A DNA stretch of 34,158 nucleotides from Solirubrobacterales bacterium. Lineage in GTDB: Bacteria; Actinomycetota; Thermoleophilia; Solirubrobacterales; 70-9. Under the pieces are notes generated by a model. That model was not told where the DNA came from. It did not search any database and worked only from the letters and a program-made list of their open reading frames with translations. The stretch spans positions 1 through 34,158 of the forward strand of contig VRUE01000017.1 in the NCBI GenBank assembly GCA_019456285.1. Reading direction: 5' to 3'. Shown piece after piece: positions 22,811 to 31,560 of this stretch. A program made the translations under genes and the position numbers. The stretch's first letter is position 1, and each line of letters opens with the position of its first letter.

Positions 22811-22836
22811 TTGACTGACCAGTCAATCGGTAATCT
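22811..22836 (+). promoter_or_regulatory. Palindromic operator and -10 box upstream of acyl-CoA dehydrogenase
   Basis: TTGACTG and CAGTCAA (22811-22817, 22820-22826) form a perfect 7-2-7 palindrome, the size of a TetR-family operator. TAATCT (22831-22836) follows 4 nt later as a likely -10 box, so a bound protein would cover the -35 region. The downstream gene has a ribosome site AAAGGAG at 22846-22852. A TetR-type fatty-acid regulator would be the natural partner; none is encoded in the window. Confidence 0.5.
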
Positions 22837-22863
22837 CTCACCCGAGAAAAGGAGCGCCGAGCA

Positions 22864-24093
<1,230 letters not shown>

Positions 24094-24097
24094 CTCC

Positions 24098-25480
24098 ATG
24101 GACCTCTCCGGGCGCGCTGCCGCCGGAAAGGCGGCGCGCTCGCAGGCGCCCCGCTCCTCCCACGCGGCCTGGGAGCCGGCCGCCGACCGGCCCGACCCGG
24201 TCGACCTGCTCGAGGCGCAGGCCCGCTCCCGCGTCCCGGAGCTGGTCCCGATCCGCTACCGACGGATGGTCGCCTCGCCGTTCGCCTTCTTCCGCGGCGC
24301 CGCCGCGGTGATGGCCTCCGACCTGGCTCGCACGCCGGCCTCGGGGCTGCGGGCGCAGCTATGCGGTGATGCTCACCTCTCCAACTTCGGCGTCTTCGCG
24401 GCGCCCGACCGCACCCTCGTCTTCGACCTCGACGACTTCGACGAGACGCTGCCGGGGCCGTGGGAGTGGGATGTGAAGCGACTTGCCGCCAGCTTCGCGA
24501 TCGCCGGGCGGGCGAACGGCTTGAAGCGCAAGGAGCGGCGCGCGGTGACACGGGCGGCGGCACGCGAGTACCGCGAGGCGATGCGCGGGTTCGCCGCGAT
24601 GCGGAACCTGGAGGTCTGGTACGCGCGGCTCGACGCCGAGGCGGTGCTGCGGCAGCTGCGGACGGGGGGCGGCAAGGCGCTGAAGCGGGCCGAGAAGGCG
24701 GTCGCCAAGGCGCGGGCCAAGGACCACCTGCGCGCCCTTGACCGGCTCACGGAGCGGGTCGGCGGCGAGCTGCGGATCGTCAGCGACCCGCCGCTCGTGG
24801 TCCCGGTAGAGGAGCTGCTGCCGGAGGGCGAGAGCCGTGATGTCGAGCAGTCGCTGCTGGAGATCCTCGCCGCCTACCGCTCCAGCCTGCGGGGGGACCG
24901 CCGTCACCTGCTCGACGGCTACCGCTCCCGCCACCTGGCGCGCAAGGTGGTTGGGGTGGGGAGCGTCGGCACCCGCGCCTGGATCGTCCTGCTGACCGGC
25001 GAGGACGACCGCGACCCGCTCTTCCTGCAGGCCAAGGAGGCCGAGGCCTCGGTGCTCGAGCCCTACGCCGGCAAGAGCCGCTTCGCAAACCACGGGCGGC
25101 GGGTGGTCGAAGGCCAGCAGCTGATGCAGGCGGCGAGCGACATCTTCCTCGGCTGGTGCCCGGCGCTCGGCTTCGACGGCAAGGAGCGCCACTTCTACCT
25201 ACGCCAGCTGTGGGACTGGAAGCGCTCCGCCGAGATCGAGAAGATGGCGCCGAAGACGATGGCGATCTACGCGCGCATATGCGGATGGACGCTGGCCCGC
25301 GCGCACGCCCGCTCGGGTGACCGGGTGGCGATCGCCGCCTACCTCGGGGCCGGCAAGTCATTCGACCGGGCGATCGCCGAGTTCTCAGAGCTCTACGCCG
25401 ACCAGAGCGAATGCGACCACGCCGCCCTCGCCGCGGCGATCGAGTCGGGGCGGGTCGAGGCGGAGGACGCCCAGCGGTGA
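24098..25480 (+). CDS. DUF2252 family protein, kinase-like fold
   Basis: A 460-residue cytosolic protein of the DUF2252 family. The stretch C-G-D-A-H-L-S-N-F-G-V-F followed by V-F-D-L-D-D-F-D-E-T is the family hallmark and resembles the catalytic loop (H-x-D/N) and metal-binding Asp of aminoglycoside-phosphotransferase-like kinases. F-R-G-A-A-A-V-M precedes it and a charged helical domain follows. The biochemical activity is not known. The ATG is chosen 4 nt after the previous stop. It shares an 11-nt CTAGCTCCATG start context with the Rrf2 gene. The stop overlaps the start of the MFS relic (GTGA). Confidence 0.85.
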   Translation: MDLSGRAAAGKAARSQAPRSSHAAWEPAADRPDPVDLLEAQARSRVPELVPIRYRRMVASPFAFFRGAAAVMASDLARTPASGLRAQLCGDAHLSNFGVFAAPDRTLVFDLDDFDETLPGPWEWDVKRLAASFAIAGRANGLKRKERRAVTRAAAREYREAMRGFAAMRNLEVWYARLDAEAVLRQLRTGGGKALKRAEKAVAKARAKDHLRALDRLTERVGGELRIVSDPPLVVPVEELLPEGESRDVEQSLLEILAAYRSSLRGDRRHLLDGYRSRHLARKVVGVGSVGTRAWIVLLTGEDDRDPLFLQAKEAEASVLEPYAGKSRFANHGRRVVEGQQLMQAASDIFLGWCPALGFDGKERHFYLRQLWDWKRSAEIEKMAPKTMAIYARICGWTLARAHARSGDRVAIAAYLGAGKSFDRAIAEFSELYADQSECDHAALAAAIESGRVEAEDAQR

Positions 25481-26623
25481 AGACCTGGCGGGTCATCCTG
25501 GTCCTCGCGGCGGCCCAGTTCATCCTGGTCCTGGACACGACGGTGATGAACGTCGCGATCTCCGACGTCGTCGCCGATCTCCACACGACGGTCGGCAGTG
25601 TGCAGCTGGCGATCACGGCCTACATGCTGGTGATGGCCTCGACGATGCTGATCGGCGGCAAGCTCGGCGACATCTGGGGCCGCCGCCGCGCCGCTGATCG
25701 GCGGCGCGGTGACAACGGCGCTGAGCTGGCGCGTCGTCTTTGCCGGCGAGGTTGCGATCGCCTTCTTCGTCCTCGTCGCCTCCGGGTTGATCCAGGACGC
25801 GCGGCGCGAGGAGGGTGGCCGGCTCGACTGGGTCGGCGGCGCGCTCTCGGTCACCGGGCTGATGCTGATCGTGCTCGGCGTCCAGCAGAGCAGCTCCTGG
25901 GGTTGGATCGTCCCCCGCAACCCACCCGAGATCGGCGGTACGGAGATCACCCCGCTCGGCCTCTCCCCGGCGCCATTCGTGATCTTGCTCGGTGTCGGAG
26001 TGCTGCTCGCCTTCGCCCGCTGGGTGGAGCGGCGCGAGCGACGCGGCGAGGAGCCGCTGCTGCGGCTGGCGCTGCTCGTCGCCTCGCTGGGCCTGGTCGG
26101 CGCCGTCGATCACACCCTCGACTCTGTGCCGTTCGCCATCTCCCTCGGCGTGATGGGCTTTGGAGGCGGGCTTCTGGTCTCCCAGATCGGCAACGTGATC
26201 ATGTCCTCGGTCGAGCAGTCCGAGACCAGCGAGGCAGGGGGCATCCAGGGCACCTTCCAGTACCTGGGCGGGGCGCTCGGCACGGCGCTGGTCGGGGCCG
26301 TCCTGCTCAGCGGCCTGACCGGGGCGTTCACCAACTCGGTGGTCGACAACCCGCAGATCTCCCCGCCGACCCGCGAGCGGCTGGCGATGGCGACCGAGGA
26401 GGGGATCGAGCTCGTCCCCAGCGCGACCGTCGAGGCCGAGCTGGAGAAGGCCGGAGTGCCGCCGCGGGAGGCGAAGGCGATCGTCGACAGCTACGACGAC
26501 TCCCAGATCGTCGCCCTCAAGGTCGCCCTCCTCTCGGTAGCGGCCTTCGTGGTCGCCTCCTTCTGGTTCACCCGCGCCCTGCCGGACCGCCCGATGGTCG
26601 CGCCAACCCCAACCTCCACCTAA
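25477..26623 (+). pseudogene. DHA2-type MFS drug transporter, broken by two internal deletions
   Basis: The N-terminal piece starts at GTG 25477 (M-K-T-W-R-V-I-L, then V-L-D-T-T-V-M-N-V-A, then L-G-D-I-W-G-R-R-R-A). These are the first helices and the loop motif of a 14-helix DHA2 (EmrB/QacA-like) exporter. At about 25681-25692 the frame breaks. The other frame resumes at P-L-I-G-G-A-V-T-T-A-L-S-W-R, which in intact relatives lies some 75 residues further on. A second, in-frame loss is apparent near 26071-26085, where E-P-L-L-R-L-A-L joins V-A-S-L-G-L-V-G-A directly; roughly 130 residues are missing. The rest, to P-T-P-T-S-T, is well preserved. The product cannot be a working transporter. Assembly collapse is an alternative to true decay. 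Confidence 0.75.
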
Positions 26624-26644
26624 CCCTCCCGCCGGTGGGCCGCG

Positions 26645-28483
26645 TTAGGCGAGGCGCGGGGCCGCGGCGCCCTGACGGGCCGCCTTCTGGCGCTTGATCT
26701 TGTCCAGCTCGACCTTGCGCAGGCGGGCCGACTCGGGGGTGACTTCGACGCACTCGTCCTCGCGCAGGAACTCCAGGGCGGCCTCGAGGGAGAGCCGCTT
26801 GGGGGGCGCGAGGCGGACCAGCAGGTCGGCGCTGGCGGCGCGCACGTTGGTCTGGTGCTTCTCCTTGGTCGCGTTCACGTCGAGGTCCTCGGCGCGGGCG
26901 TTCTCGCCGACGATCATCCCTTCGTAGACCTCCTCGCCGGGCCCGACGAGGAGCGTGCCGCGGTCCTGGAGGCCGAACAGGGCGAAGCTGGCGGTGGCGC
27001 CGCGGCGGTCGGCGACCAGTGACCCGGTCGAGCGGGTGCGCAGGTCCCCCGCCCACGGCTCCCAGCGGTCGAAGACGTGGTGCAGGATGCCGGTGCCGCG
27101 GGTCTCGGTGAGGAACTCGGTGCGCAGGCCGATCAGCCCCCGGGCCGGGATCAGGTACTCCATCCGCACCCAGCCCACCAGGTGGTTGACCATCTGCTCG
27201 AGCCGGCCCTTGCGCTGCGCCAGCAGCTGGGTGACGGCGCCGACGTGGTCCTCGGGGATGTCGATCACCAGCCGCTCGACCGGCTCGTGCACCTTGCCGT
27301 CGATCTCCCGGGTCAGCACCCGCGGCTGCTCCGCGGTCAGCTCGAAGCCCTCGCGGCGCATCATCTCCAGCAGGACGACGAGCTGCAGCTCGCCGCGGCC
27401 CTGCACCTCCCAGGCGTCGTGGCGCTCGGTGTCCTCGACCCGGATCGAGACGTTGCCGACCAGCTCGGCGTCGAGCCGGGCGCGGATCTGGCGCGCGGTC
27501 AGCTTGTCGCCCTCGGTGCCGGCCAGCGGCGAGGTGTTGATTCCGACCACGATCGAGAGCGAGGGCTCGTCGACCGTGATCACCGGCAGCGGCCGCGGGT
27601 CGGCGGGGTCGGCCAGGGTCTCGCCGATCGTCACCTCGGGCAGCCCGGCGACCGCGATGATCTCGCCCGGCCCGGCTTCCTCGGCGGAGGCGCGCTCCAG
27701 CGCTTCGGTCACGTAGAGCTCGGAGACGGTCGCCCGCTCGACGCTGCCGTCGGCCCGGCACCAGGCGATCGGCTGGCCGGCGCGGATCGTCCCGTGGCGG
27801 ACCCGACAGAGCGCCAGCCGGCCGACGTAGGGGGAGGCGTCGAGGTTGGTGACATGCGCCTGGAAGGGGTGCTCGGGGTTGTGCTCGGGGGCGGGGATCC
27901 GCTCCAGCATCAGGTCGAGCAGCGGGGAGAGGTCGGTCCCCTCGACCCCCTCCTCCAGCGAGGCCCAGCCCGCCCTGGCGTTGGTGTAGACGATCGGGAA
28001 CTCGATCTGCTCGGAGTCGGCGTCGAGATCGAGGAAGAGCTCGTAGACCTCGTCGACCACCGCGGCGATGCGGGCGTCGGGGCGGTCGACCTTGTTGACG
28101 ACGAGGATCACCGGCAGCCTCGCCTCCAGCGCCTTGCGCAGCACGAAGCGGGTCTGGGGCAGCGGCCCCTCGGATGCGTCGACCAGCAGCAACACCCCGT
28201 CGACCATGGTCAGGCCGCGCTCCACCTCGCCGCCGAAATCCGCGTGGCCGGGGGTGTCGACGATGTTGAGCTTCACGCCCTTGTGCTGGACCGCGGCGTT
28301 CTTGGCGAGGATCGTGATCCCCTTCTCGCGCTCCAGGTCCATCGAGTCCATCACCCGCTCGGCTACGTCCTGGCCCTTGCGGAAGGCGCCGGACTGCCAC
28401 AGCATCGCGTCGACCAGCGTGGTCTTGCCGTGGTCAACGTGGGCGACGATGGCGATGTTGCGAAGGTCGTCTCGAGTGATCAT
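26645..28483 (-). CDS. typA: Translational GTPase TypA/BipA
   Basis: A 612-residue ribosome-binding GTPase of the TypA/BipA family, involved in ribosome assembly and stress or cold adaptation. G1 is A-H-V-D-H-G-K-T-T (14-22), G3 D-T-P-G-H-A-D-F and G4 N-K-V-D. Switch I has E-R-E-K-G-I-T-I, and the TypA-specific [10 protein letters not shown] and G-R-G-E-L-Q-L are present. Length and domain order are normal. ATG 28483 lies 9 nt after TACGAT, pointing to a nearly leaderless mRNA. The next gene upstream is a cold-shock protein on the same strand, separated by a terminator. It converges with the MFS relic across 21 bp. Confidence 0.97.
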   Translation of the reverse strand: MITRDDLRNIAIVAHVDHGKTTLVDAMLWQSGAFRKGQDVAERVMDSMDLEREKGITILAKNAAVQHKGVKLNIVDTPGHADFGGEVERGLTMVDGVLLLVDASEGPLPQTRFVLRKALEARLPVILVVNKVDRPDARIAAVVDEVYELFLDLDADSEQIEFPIVYTNARAGWASLEEGVEGTDLSPLLDLMLERIPAPEHNPEHPFQAHVTNLDASPYVGRLALCRVRHGTIRAGQPIAWCRADGSVERATVSELYVTEALERASAEEAGPGEIIAVAGLPEVTIGETLADPADPRPLPVITVDEPSLSIVVGINTSPLAGTEGDKLTARQIRARLDAELVGNVSIRVEDTERHDAWEVQGRGELQLVVLLEMMRREGFELTAEQPRVLTREIDGKVHEPVERLVIDIPEDHVGAVTQLLAQRKGRLEQMVNHLVGWVRMEYLIPARGLIGLRTEFLTETRGTGILHHVFDRWEPWAGDLRTRSTGSLVADRRGATASFALFGLQDRGTLLVGPGEEVYEGMIVGENARAEDLDVNATKEKHQTNVRAASADLLVRLAPPKRLSLEAALEFLREDECVEVTPESARLRKVELDKIKRQKAARQGAAAPRLA

Positions 28484-28492
28484 CGACCGGAG

Positions 28493-28498
28493 ATCGTA
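28493..28498 (-). promoter_or_regulatory. -10 box TACGAT of typA
   Basis: TACGAT on the minus strand is 9 nt from the typA ATG, with no ribosome-binding site. Confidence 0.4.
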
Positions 28499-28539
28499 GG
28501 AGGTGGCGGCCAGCGGCGTTCGCGAGGCCGCCCAAAACG

Positions 28540-28569
28540 ACGGTGCCCGCCACGGAGGGCGGGCACCGT
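28540..28569 (-). terminator. Strong terminator of the cold-shock gene
   Basis: A perfect 12-bp stem (ACGGTGCCCGCC with GGCGGGCACCGT) closes a 6-nt loop, 23 nt after the csp stop. On the minus strand it is followed by CGTTTT, a short U-run. It separates the csp transcript from typA. Confidence 0.8.
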
Positions 28570-28592
28570 AACTGCTTAAGAGCGGTGCGCGA

Positions 28593-28799
28593 CTACGAGG
28601 TCTGCTGGACGCTCGCCGCGGCCGGGCCTTTGGGCCCTTCCTCGGACTCGTAGCTCACCTTGGCGCCCTCCGCCAGGGATTTGAAGCCCTCGCCGAGGAT
28701 CGCGCTGTGATGTACGAAGACGTCCTTAGAGCCGTCGTCGGGTGTGATGAACCCGTAACCCTTGTCGTCGCTGAACCACTTGACAGTTCCAGTAGGCAT
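28593..28799 (-). CDS. Cold-shock domain protein
   Basis: A 68-residue single-stranded nucleic-acid-binding protein acting as an RNA chaperone. RNP-1 K-G-Y-G-F-I (13-18) and RNP-2 V-F-V-H-H (27-31) are intact, and it begins [12 protein letters not shown] 28799 is chosen over an upstream ATG (28817) because GGAGG lies 6 nt before it and the family starts here. The ribosome site is unusually good for this window. The leader contains an AT-rich patch near 28860-28900, so the mRNA may have a long 5' end. Confidence 0.96.
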   Translation of the reverse strand: MPTGTVKWFSDDKGYGFITPDDGSKDVFVHHSAILGEGFKSLAEGAKVSYESEEGPKGPAAASVQQTS

Positions 28800-28859
28800 G
28801 CATTGCCTCCACTTCATGTGCTGCGAACGCGGAGGATGCGATCAAGCAACGACGCGAGC

Positions 28860-28900
28860 GCTAGACACAACTTTTGCCGAATATGAATTCGACCTAACGC
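28860..28900 (-). promoter_or_regulatory. AT-rich patch upstream of csp, probable promoter region
   Basis: This patch stands out as AT-rich against its surroundings. It contains the inverted repeat CGAAT-ATGA-ATTCG (28878-28891) and a minus-strand TTCATA (28887-28882) 16 nt before TCTAGC. No box is convincing enough to fix the start site. Confidence 0.25.
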
Positions 28901-28987
28901 CGGGGACCGTAGCAGGGTTGGCGCCGCTCGGGCGGCTGCGGTCGGAAGCCCGTCTAGCGGTGTTGCGCTGCCTGTGGGGGTTGCCGA

Positions 28988-28993
28988 TACCTT
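28988..28993 (+). promoter_or_regulatory. -10 box TACCTT of the protease gene
   Basis: TACCTT is followed by exactly 7 nt and ATG 29001, with no ribosome site. TTGCGC (28963-28968) is 19 nt upstream and could act as a weak -35. Confidence 0.45.
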
Positions 28994-29000
28994 GGATGAG

Positions 29001-31475
29001 ATGCCGCCAGCGAAAGAGCTCCGCCGCCGGGTGGGGCGGTTGTCGATCGCCGTGCTGGCCGCCGCCTGCGCGCTGGCGCCGGGTTCGGCTGGGGCGATCG
29101 CGAGCAGGCCGAGCGACGGCGACCTCTCACCGCGCCTGGCCGAGCTGGCGAAGCCGTCGCTGCGCTCGGCGCCGCGGGCCGAGCAGGCGGAGGCGCTGAG
29201 CCTCGCCCCCGACGGGCCCGGCAGCCTGCTGCGCAAGGGCAACCGCGTGCTGGTCGACGTCCGCTTCGACCACGGCGCCGCGGCGGGCCTCGATGGCCTG
29301 CGCGCGGCGGGGGCGAGGATCGTCCACCTCAGCCGCCGCTACCAGACGGTGACCGTGGCGGCCAAGCCCGTCGAGCTGCCCGGTGTCGCCGACGTCGCCC
29401 GTGTGCAGGGCGTCACCGAGGTGCTCGCCCCGATCGTCTCGGCCACCCCCGGCCCGGTGACCGCGGTCAGCTCCTGCGCGGGCGTAACCACCTCGGAGGG
29501 CGACTTCCAGCTGGGCGCGGCAAGCGCGCGCTCAGGCTTCAACGTCGACGGCTCCGGCGGCACCGTCGGGATCCTCTCCGATTCCTTCGACGCGGATGGC
29601 ACCGCACCGACCGACGCCGCCGCCGACATCGCCAGCGGCGACCTGCCCGGGCCGGGCAACCCCTGCGGGCGCAGCGGCCCGGTCAGCGTCCTCGACGACT
29701 ACGCGCCAAGTGAACCGGGCGACCCTGACCCAGTGGACGAGGGGCGCGGCATGGCCCAGATCGTCCACGATCTAGCACCCGGCGCCTCGCTCAGCTTCGC
29801 AACCGCGTTTCATGGCGAGCTCAGCTTCGCTGACAACATCAGGGCGCTTGCGAATGCCGGCGCGAAGGTGATTGTCGACGACGTTCTCTACTTCGATGAG
29901 CCGTTCTTTCAGGACGGCCCGGTCGCGGTCGCGGTCAACGACGTCACCGCGAAAGGCGTCGCCTACTTCTCCTCAGCCGGTAACAGCAACCTGATCAGCG
30001 GCGGCAACGACATCGCCTCCTGGGAGGCTCCGTCCTTTCGAGAGGCGATTGGCTGCCCACCCGGGCTCACGGCGACGTTCGGCTACGTGAACCAGTGCCT
30101 GGACTTCGATCCGGACCCGGCGACCAGCGATCCGACCTTCGGGATCACGGTTGCCGACGGTGCGACTCTCCGCTTCGACCTCCAGTGGGCGGAGCCGTGG
30201 GACGGGGTGCGGACCGACATCGACGTTTACCTCTTGGACGCAAGCGGGAACCCGGTGCTTGTCGAAGGGGAAGAGGTGCGCAGCGAGGGCTTGAACGTCG
30301 AGGTGAGCCAAGAGCCCTTCGAGTTCCTGTTCTGGGAGAACACAACCGGTTCCGCGCAGGAAGTCCAGGTGGCGATAAATCGCTATACGGAGGAGGAAGG
30401 AGGAGGCGTGGGTGTTCCGCGCGTCAAATCCGTCCTGCTCCAGAACGGCGGCGGGGTGACCGCGACCGAGTATCCGACCTCCACCGGCGGCGACACGGTC
30501 GGCCCGACGATCTTCGGCCACAACGGCGCCGGCAACGCGGTCAGCACCGGGGCGGTCCGCTACAACAACAGCTCGACGCTCGAGGCCTTCTCCTCCCGCG
30601 GCCCAGTCACTCATTACTTCGGGCCGGTGGTGGGCACGAGCCCGGCGCCGCCGCTGGGGTCGGCGCAGGTTCTCGCCAAGCCCGATCTGGTCGCGACCAA
30701 CGGCGGAGCCAACACCTTCTTCGGCTCGTCCGGATCTGGCGTGTGGCGCTTCTTCGGCACCTCCGCCTCCGCTCCGCACGCCGCCGCCGTCGCCGCCCTG
30801 ATGCGCGAGGCGAATCCATCTCTTTCGCCCGCCCAGATCCGCGCCGCGCTGGCCGGCGCCGCCCATCCGGTCGGGGCGTTTGGAGCCGATGCGGTCGGCG
30901 CCGGGCTGGTCGACGCGGTGGGGGCTGTGAGCAGCGTCGCCCGGCCGCCGACGGTCTCGATCACCCGGGCGCCGGCGCCGCTCAGCAGGAACCGCATGCC
31001 GAGCATCGGCTTCACCGCCAACCGGCCGGTGAGCTTCTCCTGCTCGATCGATGCTGGAGCGCCGCAGTCCTGCGGCTCCCCGTTCACCCCGGTGGCCCCG
31101 CTCTCCGATGGTCAACACGGCTTCGCGGCGATCGGCACCGACATCGGGGGCCGGGTCGGCACGAGCGGGACGGTGCTCTTCACCGTCGACACGAGGCGCC
31201 CCCGCACCTTCTTCCGCAAGCGCCCCCGCAAGCTGATTCGCATCCGGCGCCGGAAGGCCAGGGTCGTCTTCCGCTTTCGCTCCAATGAGAAGGGCGTCGT
31301 CTTCATCTGCAAAGTGGACCGGGGGCTGTTGCGCTTCTGCAAGAACCGGATCGTCCGGCGATTCGGGGTCGGTAAGCGCGTCGTCCGGGTCAAAGCCCTC
31401 GACGCCGCCGGCAACGTCGACCGGACGCCGGCCGTCTACCGCTTCCGGGTGAAGCGGCGACGCGGTCACCGCTGA
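29001..31475 (+). CDS. Secreted subtilisin-like protease with Glu in place of the catalytic His
   Basis: An 824-residue exported protein. A basic N-terminus and a hydrophobic helix (about 12-31) ending in G-S-A-G-A form the signal peptide. The S8-like domain has the Asp in G-I-L-S-D-S-F-D (Asp194), an oxyanion Asn in S-S-A-G-N-S-N and the nucleophile in G-T-S-A-S-A-P-H (Ser588). Where subtilisins have H-G-T, this protein has D-E-G-R-G-M-A (Glu247), giving a D-E-S set that recalls sedolisins (S53), although the order is that of S8. The C-terminus (from about 655) holds two Cys-pair repeats of the kind often seen in Thermoleophilia secreted proteins, and ends in an Arg/Lys-rich tail. ATG 29001 is preferred over 28974 by the TACCTT spacing. 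Confidence 0.85.
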   Translation: MPPAKELRRRVGRLSIAVLAAACALAPGSAGAIASRPSDGDLSPRLAELAKPSLRSAPRAEQAEALSLAPDGPGSLLRKGNRVLVDVRFDHGAAAGLDGLRAAGARIVHLSRRYQTVTVAAKPVELPGVADVARVQGVTEVLAPIVSATPGPVTAVSSCAGVTTSEGDFQLGAASARSGFNVDGSGGTVGILSDSFDADGTAPTDAAADIASGDLPGPGNPCGRSGPVSVLDDYAPSEPGDPDPVDEGRGMAQIVHDLAPGASLSFATAFHGELSFADNIRALANAGAKVIVDDVLYFDEPFFQDGPVAVAVNDVTAKGVAYFSSAGNSNLISGGNDIASWEAPSFREAIGCPPGLTATFGYVNQCLDFDPDPATSDPTFGITVADGATLRFDLQWAEPWDGVRTDIDVYLLDASGNPVLVEGEEVRSEGLNVEVSQEPFEFLFWENTTGSAQEVQVAINRYTEEEGGGVGVPRVKSVLLQNGGGVTATEYPTSTGGDTVGPTIFGHNGAGNAVSTGAVRYNNSSTLEAFSSRGPVTHYFGPVVGTSPAPPLGSAQVLAKPDLVATNGGANTFFGSSGSGVWRFFGTSASAPHAAAVAALMREANPSLSPAQIRAALAGAAHPVGAFGADAVGAGLVDAVGAVSSVARPPTVSITRAPAPLSRNRMPSIGFTANRPVSFSCSIDAGAPQSCGSPFTPVAPLSDGQHGFAAIGTDIGGRVGTSGTVLFTVDTRRPRTFFRKRPRKLIRIRRRKARVVFRFRSNEKGVVFICKVDRGLLRFCKNRIVRRFGVGKRVVRVKALDAAGNVDRTPAVYRFRVKRRRGHR

Positions 31476-31479
31476 CAGG

Positions 31480-31517
31480 AAAATAGGCGCCAGCCTGTCG
31501 CAAACTGCGTATTTTCA
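31480..31517. terminator. AT-flanked inverted repeat between convergent genes
   Basis: GAAAATA (31480-31486) and TATTTTC (31511-31517) are perfect 7-bp arms around 24 nt, which contain a small inner CGC/GCG stem. Either strand would end in a U-rich arm, so it suits a two-way terminator between the protease and recD2 genes. Confidence 0.45.
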
Positions 31518-31560
31518 TCAGCCCGCGAGGGTCCGCGGCGCGGGCACGGGGACTAAGTGA

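Noticed and set aside
25477-26623. Programmed ribosomal frameshift in the MFS gene
   Set aside because: The two frames do not abut in family alignment; about 75 residues are missing at the junction, so a deletion explains it better.
26568-28400. Minus-strand 610-codon frame inside typA
   Set aside because: It is a frame-shifted shadow of typA, made of Arg/Gly/Ala-rich sequence.
28762-29199. Plus-strand 145-codon frame across the csp-protease gap
   Set aside because: It is antisense to the csp start, crosses the protease promoter in another frame, and ends in Arg-rich low-complexity sequence.
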